Made by a program: the position numbers and the translations under genes. A model generated the notes under the pieces. That model was not told the DNA's origin. It ran no database searches and saw nothing but the letters and a program-made list of their open reading frames with translations. From positions 1 through 64,000 of the forward strand of contig NZ_CALDPF010000030.1 in assembly GCF_937912035.1 (NCBI RefSeq): a DNA stretch of 64,000 nt, written 5' to 3'. This document shows positions 15,667 through 23,840 of this stretch, piece after piece; positions within the stretch are counted from its first letter, which is position 1; each line of letters opens with the position of its first letter. Origin of the DNA: an uncultured Bacteroides sp. Its GTDB lineage: Bacteria; Bacteroidota; Bacteroidia; Bacteroidales; Bacteroidaceae.

Positions 15667-16554
15667 ATGAAGAAAACGATACTTACAGCCATATTCTATT
15701 GTGTTTCGTTGATTATGGCATTAGCAAACAGTTCATGGAGATTTGCGGTAGTAGGAGATACTCATGTTCCTAATGCTTACACCGTAAAAAAGATTGTTCC
15801 ACGACTTCTTGAAGATAAGGTTGAAGTCGTCCTGTTTGTGGGAGACTTGGTTCAGGGTGGTAAAGGACAGAATGCCAATGGATTGGAAGTGGAATTGGAG
15901 GAGTGGAAAAACCTGACCAGACCTCTTACCGAAGCGGGAATCAAGGTACTTGCCATTCGTGGAAACCATGAAGATGATGTTAGGGGAAATAATATCGGAC
16001 CTTGGAAGAAAATAATTTCTTCTGACCTAAACGTGGTATATTCTTATAAGAACGTAACATTTGTAGGACTTGATAACTATATTAACGGTGAAAGGACTGT
16101 GGATACCGGCTGGCTGTCAAAGACACTTGAATCAGCCGATAAGAATGATATAATAGTACCATTTGGCCATGAACCGGCATTCAGCTGCAATACTTTTCAT
16201 CCGGTGTGTCTTGATGCTAATCCGGAAAACAGGAATGAATTCTGGGGTTTGTTGGAGAAATACGGAATAGGATACTATTTCTGTGGTCATACTCACCAGT
16301 ATAACCTAAGCAGCATCACTCATAATGGCAAAACTATTCAGCAGGTTGTTTGTGGAGGTAGCGGAGGATTCTTGCAACCTGAAAAAGGTGGAATAAAAGA
16401 AACAAAAGGCTATGATGTCAAATCAGTGGAAGTCAGGAGTGAAACTGGGTATCTTCTTGTGGAAGTAAACGCCAACAGACTTTCACCAAAGTGGATACAC
16501 GTTTATGATAAAAACGTAAAGACAAAACCTGATAGATTGAAGAGAAGAAGATAA
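15667..16554 (+). CDS. Exported calcineurin-like metallophosphoesterase
   Basis: 295 residues from the ATG at 15667, which follows the DUF1566 stop by 22 bases; the ATG at 15637 overlaps that gene and lacks a good signal. Seen: signal peptide to about residue 20, then the five metal motifs in order: GDTHVP, GDLVQGG, GNHED, GHEPAF and GHTHQYN. Known: this superfamily uses two metals to cut phosphomono- or diesters. Inferred: a periplasmic phosphodiesterase or protein phosphatase acting with the preceding secreted protein. Closed by a strong terminator. The substrate cannot be told from sequence. Confidence 0.88.
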   Translation: MKKTILTAIFYCVSLIMALANSSWRFAVVGDTHVPNAYTVKKIVPRLLEDKVEVVLFVGDLVQGGKGQNANGLEVELEEWKNLTRPLTEAGIKVLAIRGNHEDDVRGNNIGPWKKIISSDLNVVYSYKNVTFVGLDNYINGERTVDTGWLSKTLESADKNDIIVPFGHEPAFSCNTFHPVCLDANPENRNEFWGLLEKYGIGYYFCGHTHQYNLSSITHNGKTIQQVVCGGSGGFLQPEKGGIKETKGYDVKSVEVRSETGYLLVEVNANRLSPKWIHVYDKNVKTKPDRLKRRR

Positions 16555-16601
16555 GTCTTTACAGATTTATGGAGTATTACTTCTTAATATATTTGAAAAG
16601 A

Positions 16602-16672
16602 ACGCAGCTGCATTAGAAACTAAATAGGTACATATTTAACATTTAATGCAGCTGCGTCTTTTAATTCTTTTT
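16602..16672. terminator. Strong terminator between convergent genes
   Basis: Perfect 14-bp stem ACGCAGCTGCATTA (16602-16615) / TAATGCAGCTGCGT (16644-16657), followed on the plus strand by CTTTTAATTCTTTTTT. It ends the metallophosphoesterase operon and probably also serves the minus-strand gene that stops at 16675. Confidence 0.85.
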
Positions 16673-16674
16673 TA

Positions 16675-17964
16675 TTACATATTCCCGTAAATATCTTTTA
16701 CCAGCCTACATGCCGTTTCAAGGCTTATACTGCCAGTGTTAAGCATAAGATTATAATGATGAGGCTCTCCCCATTTGTCTCCGGTGTAATATTCATAATG
16801 ATGAATGCGGTTACGATTGATACGGCGTATTTCAGCTTCGGCATCTTCTTTTCTGATGCCATATTCTTCCGTACATCTTTCGATGGCAGAACTAATGTCG
16901 GAATAGCAGAAAATCTTCAGAACCTTAGGGTAGTTTTTCAGTATGAAGTCAGCACATCGTCCAACGATGATGCACGGCTCTTTCTCTGCCAGTTCCTGAA
17001 TAATCTTGCTTTCTGCCACAAACAGAACATCGTCCGATGAAAGGCTACCTTCCAGCGGTTGTTCGCTGTTTTTCGACATGATACATTTAAGCCAGAATGA
17101 TGGAATGGATTGCTCATTCTTTGCAATGAAGTTTTCATCCATGCCACTTCGCTTGGCTGCCATACCGATAAACTCTTTGTCATACAGTTTTATTCCAAGC
17201 TCTTTAGAAAGCATTTCTCCAAGCAGATGTCCGCCGCTGCCATATTCACGGGCAATGGTAATGATGATATTTTTGTTCTCTTTTACGTCTGTGAATTTTT
17301 CATCAGTAGCAGGAGTAATCCATTTATCGAGAAACTTGTAGTACGGACTGACGAAATGAACAATAGGACCTACTATCAGAGCTGCAATTACAGTGCCTTC
17401 GCGTACGCCATATATGCCGGACATGAATATCAGCGAAAGGAGGCAGGCAATAGCTACCAGTGTGACATCAAATCCAAGTTTAATGTATCCGAACTCGCCA
17501 CGGAAACGACGTGTAATAACCTTTACGAAATATTCTCCAGCCATCATTGCTGCATTGGCCTTTACTTCGAGTGCGATACCCACAGCCAATATCACGCAAC
17601 CTATCAGAAGAGCTATAATCATGCTTGGATATGTTGCCGGGTTAAGCCAGAACAATATATAATGCATACATATATCTATGAATATTCCGAAACAGAAAGA
17701 TATTGGTATCTGCAACAGAAACATGCGCAGGTCTTCTTTCAGGTCCTGACGTGTCATCATGAAAGGTTCGAGAACGACGAACAGTATGTTCAGCATGATA
17801 GTCCATTCGCCAATGGTGAAAGGAGTGAACATACTAAGAACGTATGTTACGCTGGTTATGGGTGATGTACCCAAGGCGGCTCTGGTGATAAATGCTATTC
17901 CCAGTGCGTTGACAAACAGTGCCACACAGAACAGAAGATAGCGTCTTAGAAGAAATTTATTCAT
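16675..17964 (-). CDS. YczE/DUF6198-type membrane protein fused to a cytidylate kinase-like domain
   Basis: 429 residues. Seen: five or six membrane helices in residues about 8-215 with the YczE/YitT-group start (NALGIAFITRAALGTSP), then from about residue 230 a soluble domain opening ITIAREYGSGGHLLGEMLSKEL, the mark of the cytidylate-kinase-like family PF13189, continuing through IIVGRCADFIL and IRRINRNRIHHYEYYTGDKWG to the end. Known: PF13189 proteins resemble CMP kinase but many lack the usual P-loop lysine, as here, and substrates are mostly unproven; YczE-group membrane proteins are poorly characterised. Inferred: uptake or sensing of a nucleoside-like molecule coupled to its phosphorylation. 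Divergent from the AraC gene at 18090. Confidence 0.85.
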   Translation of the reverse strand: MNKFLLRRYLLFCVALFVNALGIAFITRAALGTSPITSVTYVLSMFTPFTIGEWTIMLNILFVVLEPFMMTRQDLKEDLRMFLLQIPISFCFGIFIDICMHYILFWLNPATYPSMIIALLIGCVILAVGIALEVKANAAMMAGEYFVKVITRRFRGEFGYIKLGFDVTLVAIACLLSLIFMSGIYGVREGTVIAALIVGPIVHFVSPYYKFLDKWITPATDEKFTDVKENKNIIITIAREYGSGGHLLGEMLSKELGIKLYDKEFIGMAAKRSGMDENFIAKNEQSIPSFWLKCIMSKNSEQPLEGSLSSDDVLFVAESKIIQELAEKEPCIIVGRCADFILKNYPKVLKIFCYSDISSAIERCTEEYGIRKEDAEAEIRRINRNRIHHYEYYTGDKWGEPHHYNLMLNTGSISLETACRLVKDIYGNM

Positions 17965-18041
17965 ATTGTATTTGTCATTTGTAAAACAGCTGCAAAGTTC
18001 AGCTTAAAATCTATAATGACAGATATAAAAGAACAACTTAT

Positions 18042-18073
18042 TTTGGTCAAAAACGAAACAAAAACTATCTTTG
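18042..18073 (+). promoter_or_regulatory. Consensus Bacteroides promoter of the AraC gene
   Basis: TTTG (18042-18045), a 20-base spacer, and TATCTTTG (18066-18073): an exact match to both -33 and -7 elements, starting transcription about 10 bases before the ATG at 18090. Confidence 0.75.
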
Positions 18074-18089
18074 TTGTAAAAATCGGATT

Positions 18090-18971
18090 ATGGATATCTC
18101 TGTATATGAAGTAATGAAATCAATTGGGATGACGGCAGGAAATACGTGTTGTTGTGATTTATACGGTAATCCCGGTGATTATAGCGGAATTATATTTGAA
18201 AAGGGATTTTTCTTTCTTCTAGTCATAAACGGAACAGCAAAGCTATCCGATATTTATGGCAATTATGACCTTCACCGTGGAAAACTTGTTGTTCTGACAC
18301 CGAGTACGACAAGCTCAATCGAAGACTTCGATGCAGATTTCTCGCTGAAAATCGTATATATCGTACCTTCGTATTTTGACAGTCTTCCTGACGGGCAGCC
18401 GCTGTATAATCAGGTGGCAAGGTATCTCGGCAATTACAGGCTTCCCGTGTTTGATATTGAAAGTGGGAGGTTCTCTTATCTGAAACAAACCATGTCGCTT
18501 TTTGGTGATGGGCTTAATGTTTTGAATGTATATCACGATGGAATAATACGAAATCTGTGTAATTTCTTCCTTTTACAGATAGCGGATACCTTGTGTACGG
18601 AAAACAACGATACTACTGTGTATGTGAAGCGTGAAAACGAGATATTCCGTAACTTCAAGAAACTGCTTGTAGAGAATTATCGCAAACATCATTCAATAGG
18701 TTTTTATGCCGACAGTTTGAACATCACTACCACCTATCTGTCGCGAGTGGTTAAGAGTGTTACAGGCAGTACAGTCTGCTTTCATATATCGAAGATGCTT
18801 TGCTCTGATGCACGCCGTATGCTTGAGTGTACTGATATGGATATTAAGGAAATTTCTGATATGCTGGGCTTTTCCGACCAGTCCGTGTTCGGAAAGTTCT
18901 TTATGCGTAAGACAGGAGTATCGCCTCTGAAATTTCGTATGAAGAACGATTTGCAGAGGCGGGATAAATAA
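18090..18971 (+). CDS. AraC family transcriptional regulator
   Basis: 293 residues. Seen: an N-terminal cupin-like effector domain (about 10-130), a linker, and two helix-turn-helix units in the last 95 residues (LNITTTYLSRVVKSVTG and IKEISDMLGFSDQSVFGKFFMRKTGVSPLKFR). Known: AraC proteins of this type usually activate a neighbouring gene in response to a small molecule. It is divergent from the YczE-kinase fusion with 125 bases between start codons, so that gene is its likeliest target. The effector is unknown. Confidence 0.9.
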   Translation: MDISVYEVMKSIGMTAGNTCCCDLYGNPGDYSGIIFEKGFFFLLVINGTAKLSDIYGNYDLHRGKLVVLTPSTTSSIEDFDADFSLKIVYIVPSYFDSLPDGQPLYNQVARYLGNYRLPVFDIESGRFSYLKQTMSLFGDGLNVLNVYHDGIIRNLCNFFLLQIADTLCTENNDTTVYVKRENEIFRNFKKLLVENYRKHHSIGFYADSLNITTTYLSRVVKSVTGSTVCFHISKMLCSDARRMLECTDMDIKEISDMLGFSDQSVFGKFFMRKTGVSPLKFRMKNDLQRRDK

Positions 18972-18978
18972 TGGCTTG

Positions 18979-19527
18979 TTATTCGCTTAATGAGATTGTA
19001 ACCGTTACATCGCCGTTCCCAAGAATTCTAATCAGCTCATCGCCTGAAGTATTGTCTATTTTCCCAAGTGGAGTCAGCGAGTATGTATTCTGAGCGTAAT
19101 AAATCACGAAATACTGCCCTAGGTAGAGAATCAGATCACCCGGTTGTGTGGTGAGTCTTTCGTTACATTGCGGTAGGGTAGTTCCTATAGGGCCGACTTT
19201 CTCCATTCTGGCATAGTCATTCATGTTTATGGTCAGAGGCCCTTCTTTGAGTAGATTTACTAAAGCTCTTGTAGATAAGTTGTCTTTTAGTGTGGCTGTG
19301 AGTGTCGTACCGTTAACTGAGATTTTAATTGTTGAGTTACTCATATTTTCTTCATTGTTATTTTGGTTATCGTTGTTTGTATTTTCTTCGTCTTGGTTGT
19401 TGCTCTCATTTGAAATTTCAGTTTCTGAATTATTGCCGGACTGTATTTCCGGTTCAGTACTGCACGCCATTGCAAACATGGAGTAGATGAAAATAAAAAA
19501 CAGTAATCTTGCTTTTCCCATAATCAT
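18979..19527 (-). CDS. Lipoprotein with cyclophilin-like domain
   Basis: 182 residues. Seen: lipoprotein signal (FFIFIYSMFAMAC, Cys22), a 45-residue linker of almost only Asn, Glu, Asp and Ser, then a cyclophilin-like beta-barrel domain (about 68-182: TIKISVNGTTLTATLKDNLS, GDLILYLGQYFVIYYA). An in-frame ATG two codons later (19521) is an equally good start. Known: the cyclophilin-like fold group includes proteins with no isomerase activity. The low-complexity linker likely holds the domain away from the membrane. It is convergent with the AraC gene, 7 bases between stops. Confidence 0.8.
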   Translation of the reverse strand: MIMGKARLLFFIFIYSMFAMACSTEPEIQSGNNSETEISNESNNQDEENTNNDNQNNNEENMSNSTIKISVNGTTLTATLKDNLSTRALVNLLKEGPLTINMNDYARMEKVGPIGTTLPQCNERLTTQPGDLILYLGQYFVIYYAQNTYSLTPLGKIDNTSGDELIRILGNGDVTVTISLSE

Positions 19528-19550
19528 AGTCTTTATCTTTTGTACTGATA

Positions 19551-19558
19551 CAAAGGTA
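19551..19558 (-). promoter_or_regulatory. Candidate -7 promoter element of the cyclophilin-like gene
   Basis: TACCTTTG on the minus strand is an exact TAnnTTTG match, 23 bases before the ATG at 19527. No TTTG was found at the -33 position. Confidence 0.4.
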
Positions 19559-19623
19559 TTGACTTTGTGATTAAGGTTTGATATACAGATTACTGATGAT
19601 TGTACCAGAATTACGGTTTCTCT

Positions 19624-19654
19624 TTTGTTTACATTTAATCATTTAGTATCTTTG
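19624..19654 (+). promoter_or_regulatory. Consensus promoter placing the start site at the GNAT start codon
   Basis: TTTG (19624-19627), 19-base spacer, TATCTTTG (19647-19654). Transcription would begin about 7 bases after the -7 element, at or next to the ATG at 19662, so the mRNA is probably leaderless. Confidence 0.7.
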
Positions 19655-19661
19655 TAATATT

Positions 19662-20117
19662 ATGGAAATACGAAAGATAGAAACAAATAAGAAGAAATAT
19701 TTAGATTTGCTGTTATTGGCTGATGAACAGGAGTCGATGATTGACCGCTATTTGGAGCGAGGTGATATGTTTGTTATGTTTAATACAAATTTAGAGCCTG
19801 TTTCTTCCGCAGTTGTGACAGATGAAGGTGATAATGTCTGTGAACTTAAAAGTTTGGCAGTTTCTCCACAATATCAACGAAAAGGTTACGGAAAGCAAAT
19901 GGTAGATTTCTTATGTAAACGTTATGCAGACAAATTCAAATATATGATAGTCGGTACAGGAGAGAGCATAAACACAATCTCTTTTTATAAAAACTGCGGT
20001 TTCACATTTTCTCATATTGTTCCTGATTTCTTTACTGCCAATTATGATCATCCTATTATAGAAAACGGTATGATATTAAAGGATATGGTATATTTCAGAA
20101 AAGAATTGTCTGTATAA
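19662..20117 (+). CDS. GNAT family N-acetyltransferase
   Basis: 151 residues. Seen: the acetyl-CoA pyrophosphate loop in LKSLAVSPQYQRKGYGKQMVDFL (Q-x-x-G-x-G) at about 66-88, followed by the beta-bulge and a YKNCGF segment typical of motif B. Known: GNAT proteins acetylate amines on small molecules or proteins. The gene is convergent with a run of three minus-strand genes that includes more GNAT domains, but has its own near-leaderless promoter. Substrate unknown. Confidence 0.88.
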   Translation: MEIRKIETNKKKYLDLLLLADEQESMIDRYLERGDMFVMFNTNLEPVSSAVVTDEGDNVCELKSLAVSPQYQRKGYGKQMVDFLCKRYADKFKYMIVGTGESINTISFYKNCGFTFSHIVPDFFTANYDHPIIENGMILKDMVYFRKELSV

Positions 20118-20172
20118 AAGTCTGATATTGATGAACAGGGAAATTCTTTTCTAATTAATATTGCATAGAAGT

Positions 20173-21717
20173 TCATAAAACTTTCTTCATCTTGTAGTTC
20201 GTCAGTTTCAAACGGTTTGCCTGCTGTTTTTGCTCGCATTCCACAACATATCCTTTGTGCTCAAAGAATGGACGTGCAGTTTTGCTTACTTCCGATGTAA
20301 TTTCTTTTACTTTATATTGTATTGCTATTATTTCAACTTCAGAAAGAAGCTGAGTTGCTACACCTTTACCTTGCCAGTCCTTATGTACAAACATGGAATG
20401 CATATAACCGTTCTTGTTCATAGAAGAAAATCCAATCAGGTAGTTTTGTTCGGCGAATGCTCCTACATATTGATTAGAAGACAGAAGTTCTTTCCAGTGT
20501 TCTATGTCGTCACCGCATGAAGCCCAGTCTTCCACTTCCTCCTTTGTATAGTCTTTAATATTGATGTTTAATACTGTGGAATGGAATAGGTTCTGCATAT
20601 TATGGATATCTTTTTCTTCAAGTGGGCGAATTTTATATTTTGGTTTTAACCATCTGATTACTCTACAAGGATTTCCAATGGCTACACAATTTGCAGGTAT
20701 TGATTTTGTAACTATGCTACCTGCACCGATAACGCTTCCCTTACCTATTGTTACACCTGCAAGTATAATACATCCACCTCCAATCCACACATTATCTTCA
20801 ACTGTTATCGGTAAAGCCCTTGTTTTGAAAAACAGTTCTCCTGAATTTTCATCCCAATCATTAACGAAACGTTCTTCAAAATCAACAGGATGCGTTGCCG
20901 TATAAAATTGTACATTAGGAGCTATTAAAACTCTATTACCTATATGAATATGATTTTCATCCATCATTGTACAATTATCATTTATGATTGTCTTTTCACC
21001 GATGAATATGTGTTTCCCGCATTGACAGGTAAAGTTATTTCCTACACTGGAGTGTTTTCCGATTTCTCCTAACATATTGCCTAATGTTTTCTTCCTGTCA
21101 TCCTCGCTTGTATTTACGTCATTCAGAATAGATAGATATTTTTTTGTCTGCATTATCATTTCTAAAACTTCAGCATCCAAACGGTTACAAAGCTCTCCTG
21201 ATAAAAAACGCTTATAATTATTAATATCTTGGTTCATGTTTTTTACCATAATAAATTCCTCATCGGTTTCTCTAATGATATTAAATCCAAGTTTTAGATA
21301 CATATTTGTAGCGTAGTTTGCTTTTTGTACGGAAAGCGATACTTGGTGGTAACTTTTATTTCTAAGAAGTTTGAGCATTTCTTTCATAAGCTCTGTGCCA
21401 ATACCTTTATTGCGGTATTCTCTATACAAGGATATAGAAAGTGACGGAGTATTGTTGTCAATGTGACCGTAGTCATTCATAATTCTTGCCCATACAGCAC
21501 CAATGACTTTATGGCCTGTTTCTGCGACTAAGCAATAATCGTCTTTATACTTGCCAAAATCTTTAATATATATTTTCAGCTCCGGAATATCTATAATCTC
21601 TTTTGTTGGTGGTTCCACACCTTCAGGAATATAGATTGCCTCATAAAGAAACTCTCTCAATAAATGAGTCTCTTCATCACGTAAAGGACGTATAATATAG
21701 TTTATTTGTTTATTCAT
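20173..21717 (-). CDS. Triple fusion: GNAT, hexapeptide sugar O-acetyltransferase, GNAT
   Basis: 514 residues from the ATG at 21717, which follows the previous stop by 4 bases; the ATG at 21741 overlaps that gene. Seen: GNAT domain 1 at about 1-160 (YREYRNKGIGTELMKEML); a maltose/galactoside O-acetyltransferase-like left-handed beta-helix at about 162-361 with the active-site His276 in TATHPVD and VTIGKGSVIGAGSIVTKSIP; GNAT domain 2 at about 362-514 (VHKDWQGKGVATQLLSEV). Known: each domain type uses acetyl-CoA. No frameshift or stop separates them. Inferred: a multifunctional acetyltransferase; LbH domains trimerise, which would display six GNAT domains. Substrates unknown. Confidence 0.88.
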   Translation of the reverse strand: MNKQINYIIRPLRDEETHLLREFLYEAIYIPEGVEPPTKEIIDIPELKIYIKDFGKYKDDYCLVAETGHKVIGAVWARIMNDYGHIDNNTPSLSISLYREYRNKGIGTELMKEMLKLLRNKSYHQVSLSVQKANYATNMYLKLGFNIIRETDEEFIMVKNMNQDINNYKRFLSGELCNRLDAEVLEMIMQTKKYLSILNDVNTSEDDRKKTLGNMLGEIGKHSSVGNNFTCQCGKHIFIGEKTIINDNCTMMDENHIHIGNRVLIAPNVQFYTATHPVDFEERFVNDWDENSGELFFKTRALPITVEDNVWIGGGCIILAGVTIGKGSVIGAGSIVTKSIPANCVAIGNPCRVIRWLKPKYKIRPLEEKDIHNMQNLFHSTVLNINIKDYTKEEVEDWASCGDDIEHWKELLSSNQYVGAFAEQNYLIGFSSMNKNGYMHSMFVHKDWQGKGVATQLLSEVEIIAIQYKVKEITSEVSKTARPFFEHKGYVVECEQKQQANRLKLTNYKMKKVL

Positions 21718-21721
21718 AATT

Positions 21722-22255
21722 TTACTCTTTGTTCCAATCATCTTTGGTCAGTAATGTAAAATGTTCGGTACGTTTGTCACCTAAAGGAGAAGTCTTTCCT
21801 TCTTCTGTATGGTGATATTTGAAACCGCATTTATCCATAACTCTACGTGATTTCGTATTTCCGTCATAATATCCGCACCATACTCTTTTTATATCAAGTT
21901 CGTCAAAGCAACGTTTCAAAAGACGGTTTACCGATTCCGGTATAAGTCCCTGTCCCCAGTAGGGAACACCAATCCAATAACCTATTTCTGCATCACCTTC
22001 CTTCATATCCGCACTATGTACGCCGTCACCGAACATGATGCCTACACTGCCTATAGGTTCGTTTGTTTCTTTCAATACTACGGCGTATGTTTCAGGAGCA
22101 GATAAAATTTCTCGTATTACATCTTTACTGTTTTCAATTGATGTATGTGGTGGCCAGCCTGCAATAGGTCCGATAGCGGGATCTTTGGCATATTTATAAA
22201 GCGATTCTGCATCGGCTTCAATCCACGGACGGAGAATAAGTCTTTTGGTTTCCAT
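21722..22255 (-). CDS. RimJ/RimL-type GNAT acetyltransferase
   Basis: 177 residues from the ATG at 22255 (METKRLILRPW is the typical start; five more residues are possible from 22270). Seen: AEIGYWIGVPYWGQGLIPESVNRLLKRCF with the acetyl-CoA loop, and RVWCGYYDGNTKSRRVMDKCGFKY, the RimJ/RimL group signature. Known: the group acetylates ribosomal protein N-termini in enterobacteria, but most homologues act on other amines. It sits between the TfoX-like gene (22 bases from its stop) and the triple fusion (4 bases), so all are one operon. Confidence 0.9.
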   Translation of the reverse strand: METKRLILRPWIEADAESLYKYAKDPAIGPIAGWPPHTSIENSKDVIREILSAPETYAVVLKETNEPIGSVGIMFGDGVHSADMKEGDAEIGYWIGVPYWGQGLIPESVNRLLKRCFDELDIKRVWCGYYDGNTKSRRVMDKCGFKYHHTEEGKTSPLGDKRTEHFTLLTKDDWNKE

Positions 22256-22277
22256 GAAATATATTGTCATATATCTA

Positions 22278-23138
22278 TTATTTTTTTGTAAGATTGTTAA
22301 TCATCTTATTCAGATTGGCTTCATTCTCTTCATCTGATAATGTAGGATCTTTCATGAAACGGGCACAAGGCAATTCCGGACAGCCTCCACAATTCTTACG
22401 TTTTTGTTCTTTGCAACATTTCCATATCGGACATACCTCATCACCTGTGTATTGAAGCCAAAATACTTTGCCTTTTATTTTGCGGCATCCCTTGCAATCT
22501 TTTGGAAAAGATGCGCATTCCACACATCTGGCACCGCATGGAGAAGGATAGAAGTATTCATCTTTCCAGTGCCACCATTTATATTTAGCTGTATCCGGTT
22601 TTTCCGTATTGATATAATATTCCAATGCTCTGTACAGATAAAGCTGGCACCGATCTATTGTGCAACCACGTAAACCACACTCCTCTTGATATAAATCATC
22701 AGCCTTTTTACCCTTTAATGACTCTATAGTGGTATAGCCCATTGCTAAAAGATCCTGCTCTGTTTGTGGTCCTACGTTAGGAAGTTTACGGAAAGGATGA
22801 ATATTCTTGAGTGTATCTTTCTTATTTACTTTTTTCTCTTTGGGCAATGGTAATACCTTTTCCAATGCACTTATCACATCAACCAAAGGATGTTTGTGCT
22901 CTACGTCCAGAATATAGTGCTCCTTTGCACCATTGTATGGGATGCCTGCTTCGCAGTCTTGCATTAATTCGGCAATAGAAGGGTGTTTCTTAATGTAAGC
23001 TATATTGTCACATGCAAGTATTATAGGCTTTTCGTTGAGGTAAATCATATAATCGCCAAACATCTTGCGATAGCGTACTGTTCCAATTTCTTTTATTTGA
23101 GAACATATAAACTCTATGAAGTCAATGTTGCTTGCCAT
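22278..23138 (-). CDS. Three-domain protein: TfoX-N, helix-hairpin-helix, DUF3795
   Basis: 286 residues. Seen: a TfoX N-terminal domain (1-95: VRYRKMFGDYMIYLNEKPIIL), then a Cdd1/TfoX-C-like helix-hairpin-helix stretch (about 112-170: FRKLPNVGPQTEQDLLAMGYTTIESL), then a cysteine-rich DUF3795 region (about 193-265) with at least 14 Cys, in pairs such as CGARCVEC, CKGCRKI, CCKEQ and CGGCPELPC. Known: TfoX is linked to competence in some proteobacteria, but most short homologues have no tested role; DUF3795 is likely a metal-binding module. The single continuous ORF shows a real fusion. Function inferred only loosely: nucleic-acid or metal binding. Confidence 0.82.
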   Translation of the reverse strand: MASNIDFIEFICSQIKEIGTVRYRKMFGDYMIYLNEKPIILACDNIAYIKKHPSIAELMQDCEAGIPYNGAKEHYILDVEHKHPLVDVISALEKVLPLPKEKKVNKKDTLKNIHPFRKLPNVGPQTEQDLLAMGYTTIESLKGKKADDLYQEECGLRGCTIDRCQLYLYRALEYYINTEKPDTAKYKWWHWKDEYFYPSPCGARCVECASFPKDCKGCRKIKGKVFWLQYTGDEVCPIWKCCKEQKRKNCGGCPELPCARFMKDPTLSDEENEANLNKMINNLTKK

Positions 23139-23151
23139 GTATTTATATTAT

Positions 23152-23664
23152 TTATTTTATTATCGTTAGTTTAACTGACTCAATAAATTCATCCCTATTC
23201 TTACAACTGAACACATATTTCTTTCTGCATGTACGAATGAAGATTAATTCGTTCATATTAGTTGCATACATAGTGTAGCTGCCTAACTTAGGATTTTTGA
23301 ATTTCCCTAAATATCCGAATAGGCCACCGCTGCCGAATATTCTAATGGAGAAAGCTGTTTCTGAGTTTGTTATAGCTTTTATCTCTATAATATCTTTTAC
23401 AGGTATATTAATAGCACCAAAGAGTCTGTGTAAAATTATTTTGTCGTTTTCAATAGTTAATCGTATCGGCATATAGCCTAATCCACCGATAATGGTAGCT
23501 ATAAAAACAACTATAAGCGTGTATTTGAGCCAAAGCATTGATGACGGAAAATCATCTGTCCAGATAAAATATGTAGATGCTACCAAAATAATGATTATTA
23601 TGGTTGTTATGACCGTAACTCCTAAGCTCCATGGACATGTGAAAGAAATTCTATTGTTTTTCAT
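23152..23664 (-). CDS. Membrane protein with bacterial PH-like domain
   Basis: 170 residues. Seen: two membrane helices (about 13-33 and 45-67) followed by a soluble part with a PH-like pattern (PIRLTIENDKIILHRLFGAINIPVKDIIEIKAI, then a C-terminal helix after YVFSCKNRDEFIES). Known: bacterial PH domain proteins of this layout are common membrane proteins of unknown role. It begins the minus-strand operon that continues, 13 bases later, into the TfoX-like gene and the acetyltransferases. Confidence 0.7.
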   Translation of the reverse strand: MKNNRISFTCPWSLGVTVITTIIIIILVASTYFIWTDDFPSSMLWLKYTLIVVFIATIIGGLGYMPIRLTIENDKIILHRLFGAINIPVKDIIEIKAITNSETAFSIRIFGSGGLFGYLGKFKNPKLGSYTMYATNMNELIFIRTCRKKYVFSCKNRDEFIESVKLTIIK

Positions 23665-23696
23665 AATGGTAAGTGTTAGTTATCAATCGTTTTAAA

Positions 23697-23704
23697 CAAA
23701 GATA
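23697..23704 (-). promoter_or_regulatory. Candidate -7 promoter element for the PH/TfoX/acetyltransferase operon
   Basis: TATCTTTG on the minus strand, 32 bases before the ATG at 23664, with TTTC (23724-23727) 19 bases further upstream in the -33 position. Confidence 0.55.
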
Positions 23705-23802
23705 TAATAAAAAAGTGATATGAGAAAGAAACAGATATATAACTATTATTTTGCGTAATAGGGCATAACTTTTTTGTATAAAAAGTTTTCGATTATAAAA
23801 TA

Positions 23803-23810
23803 TACATTTG
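23803..23810 (+). promoter_or_regulatory. Candidate -7 promoter element of the PyrD-like gene
   Basis: TACATTTG fits TAnnTTTG, 30 bases before the ATG at 23841. A TTTG at 23773-23776 is 26 bases upstream, longer than usual spacing. Confidence 0.4.
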
Positions 23811-23840
23811 CATTCGGAAATCAATTAACTGTTACGTTTT

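Noticed and set aside
16602..16657. The 14-bp palindrome as a phage attachment site
   Set aside because: It lies between convergent genes, ends in a T run and no integrase is near; a terminator is the simpler reading.
17110..17865. A 251-residue plus-strand open frame
   Set aside because: It lies antisense to the membrane-kinase fusion, has no recognisable domain and low-complexity Tyr/His-rich composition; the minus-strand gene explains the region.
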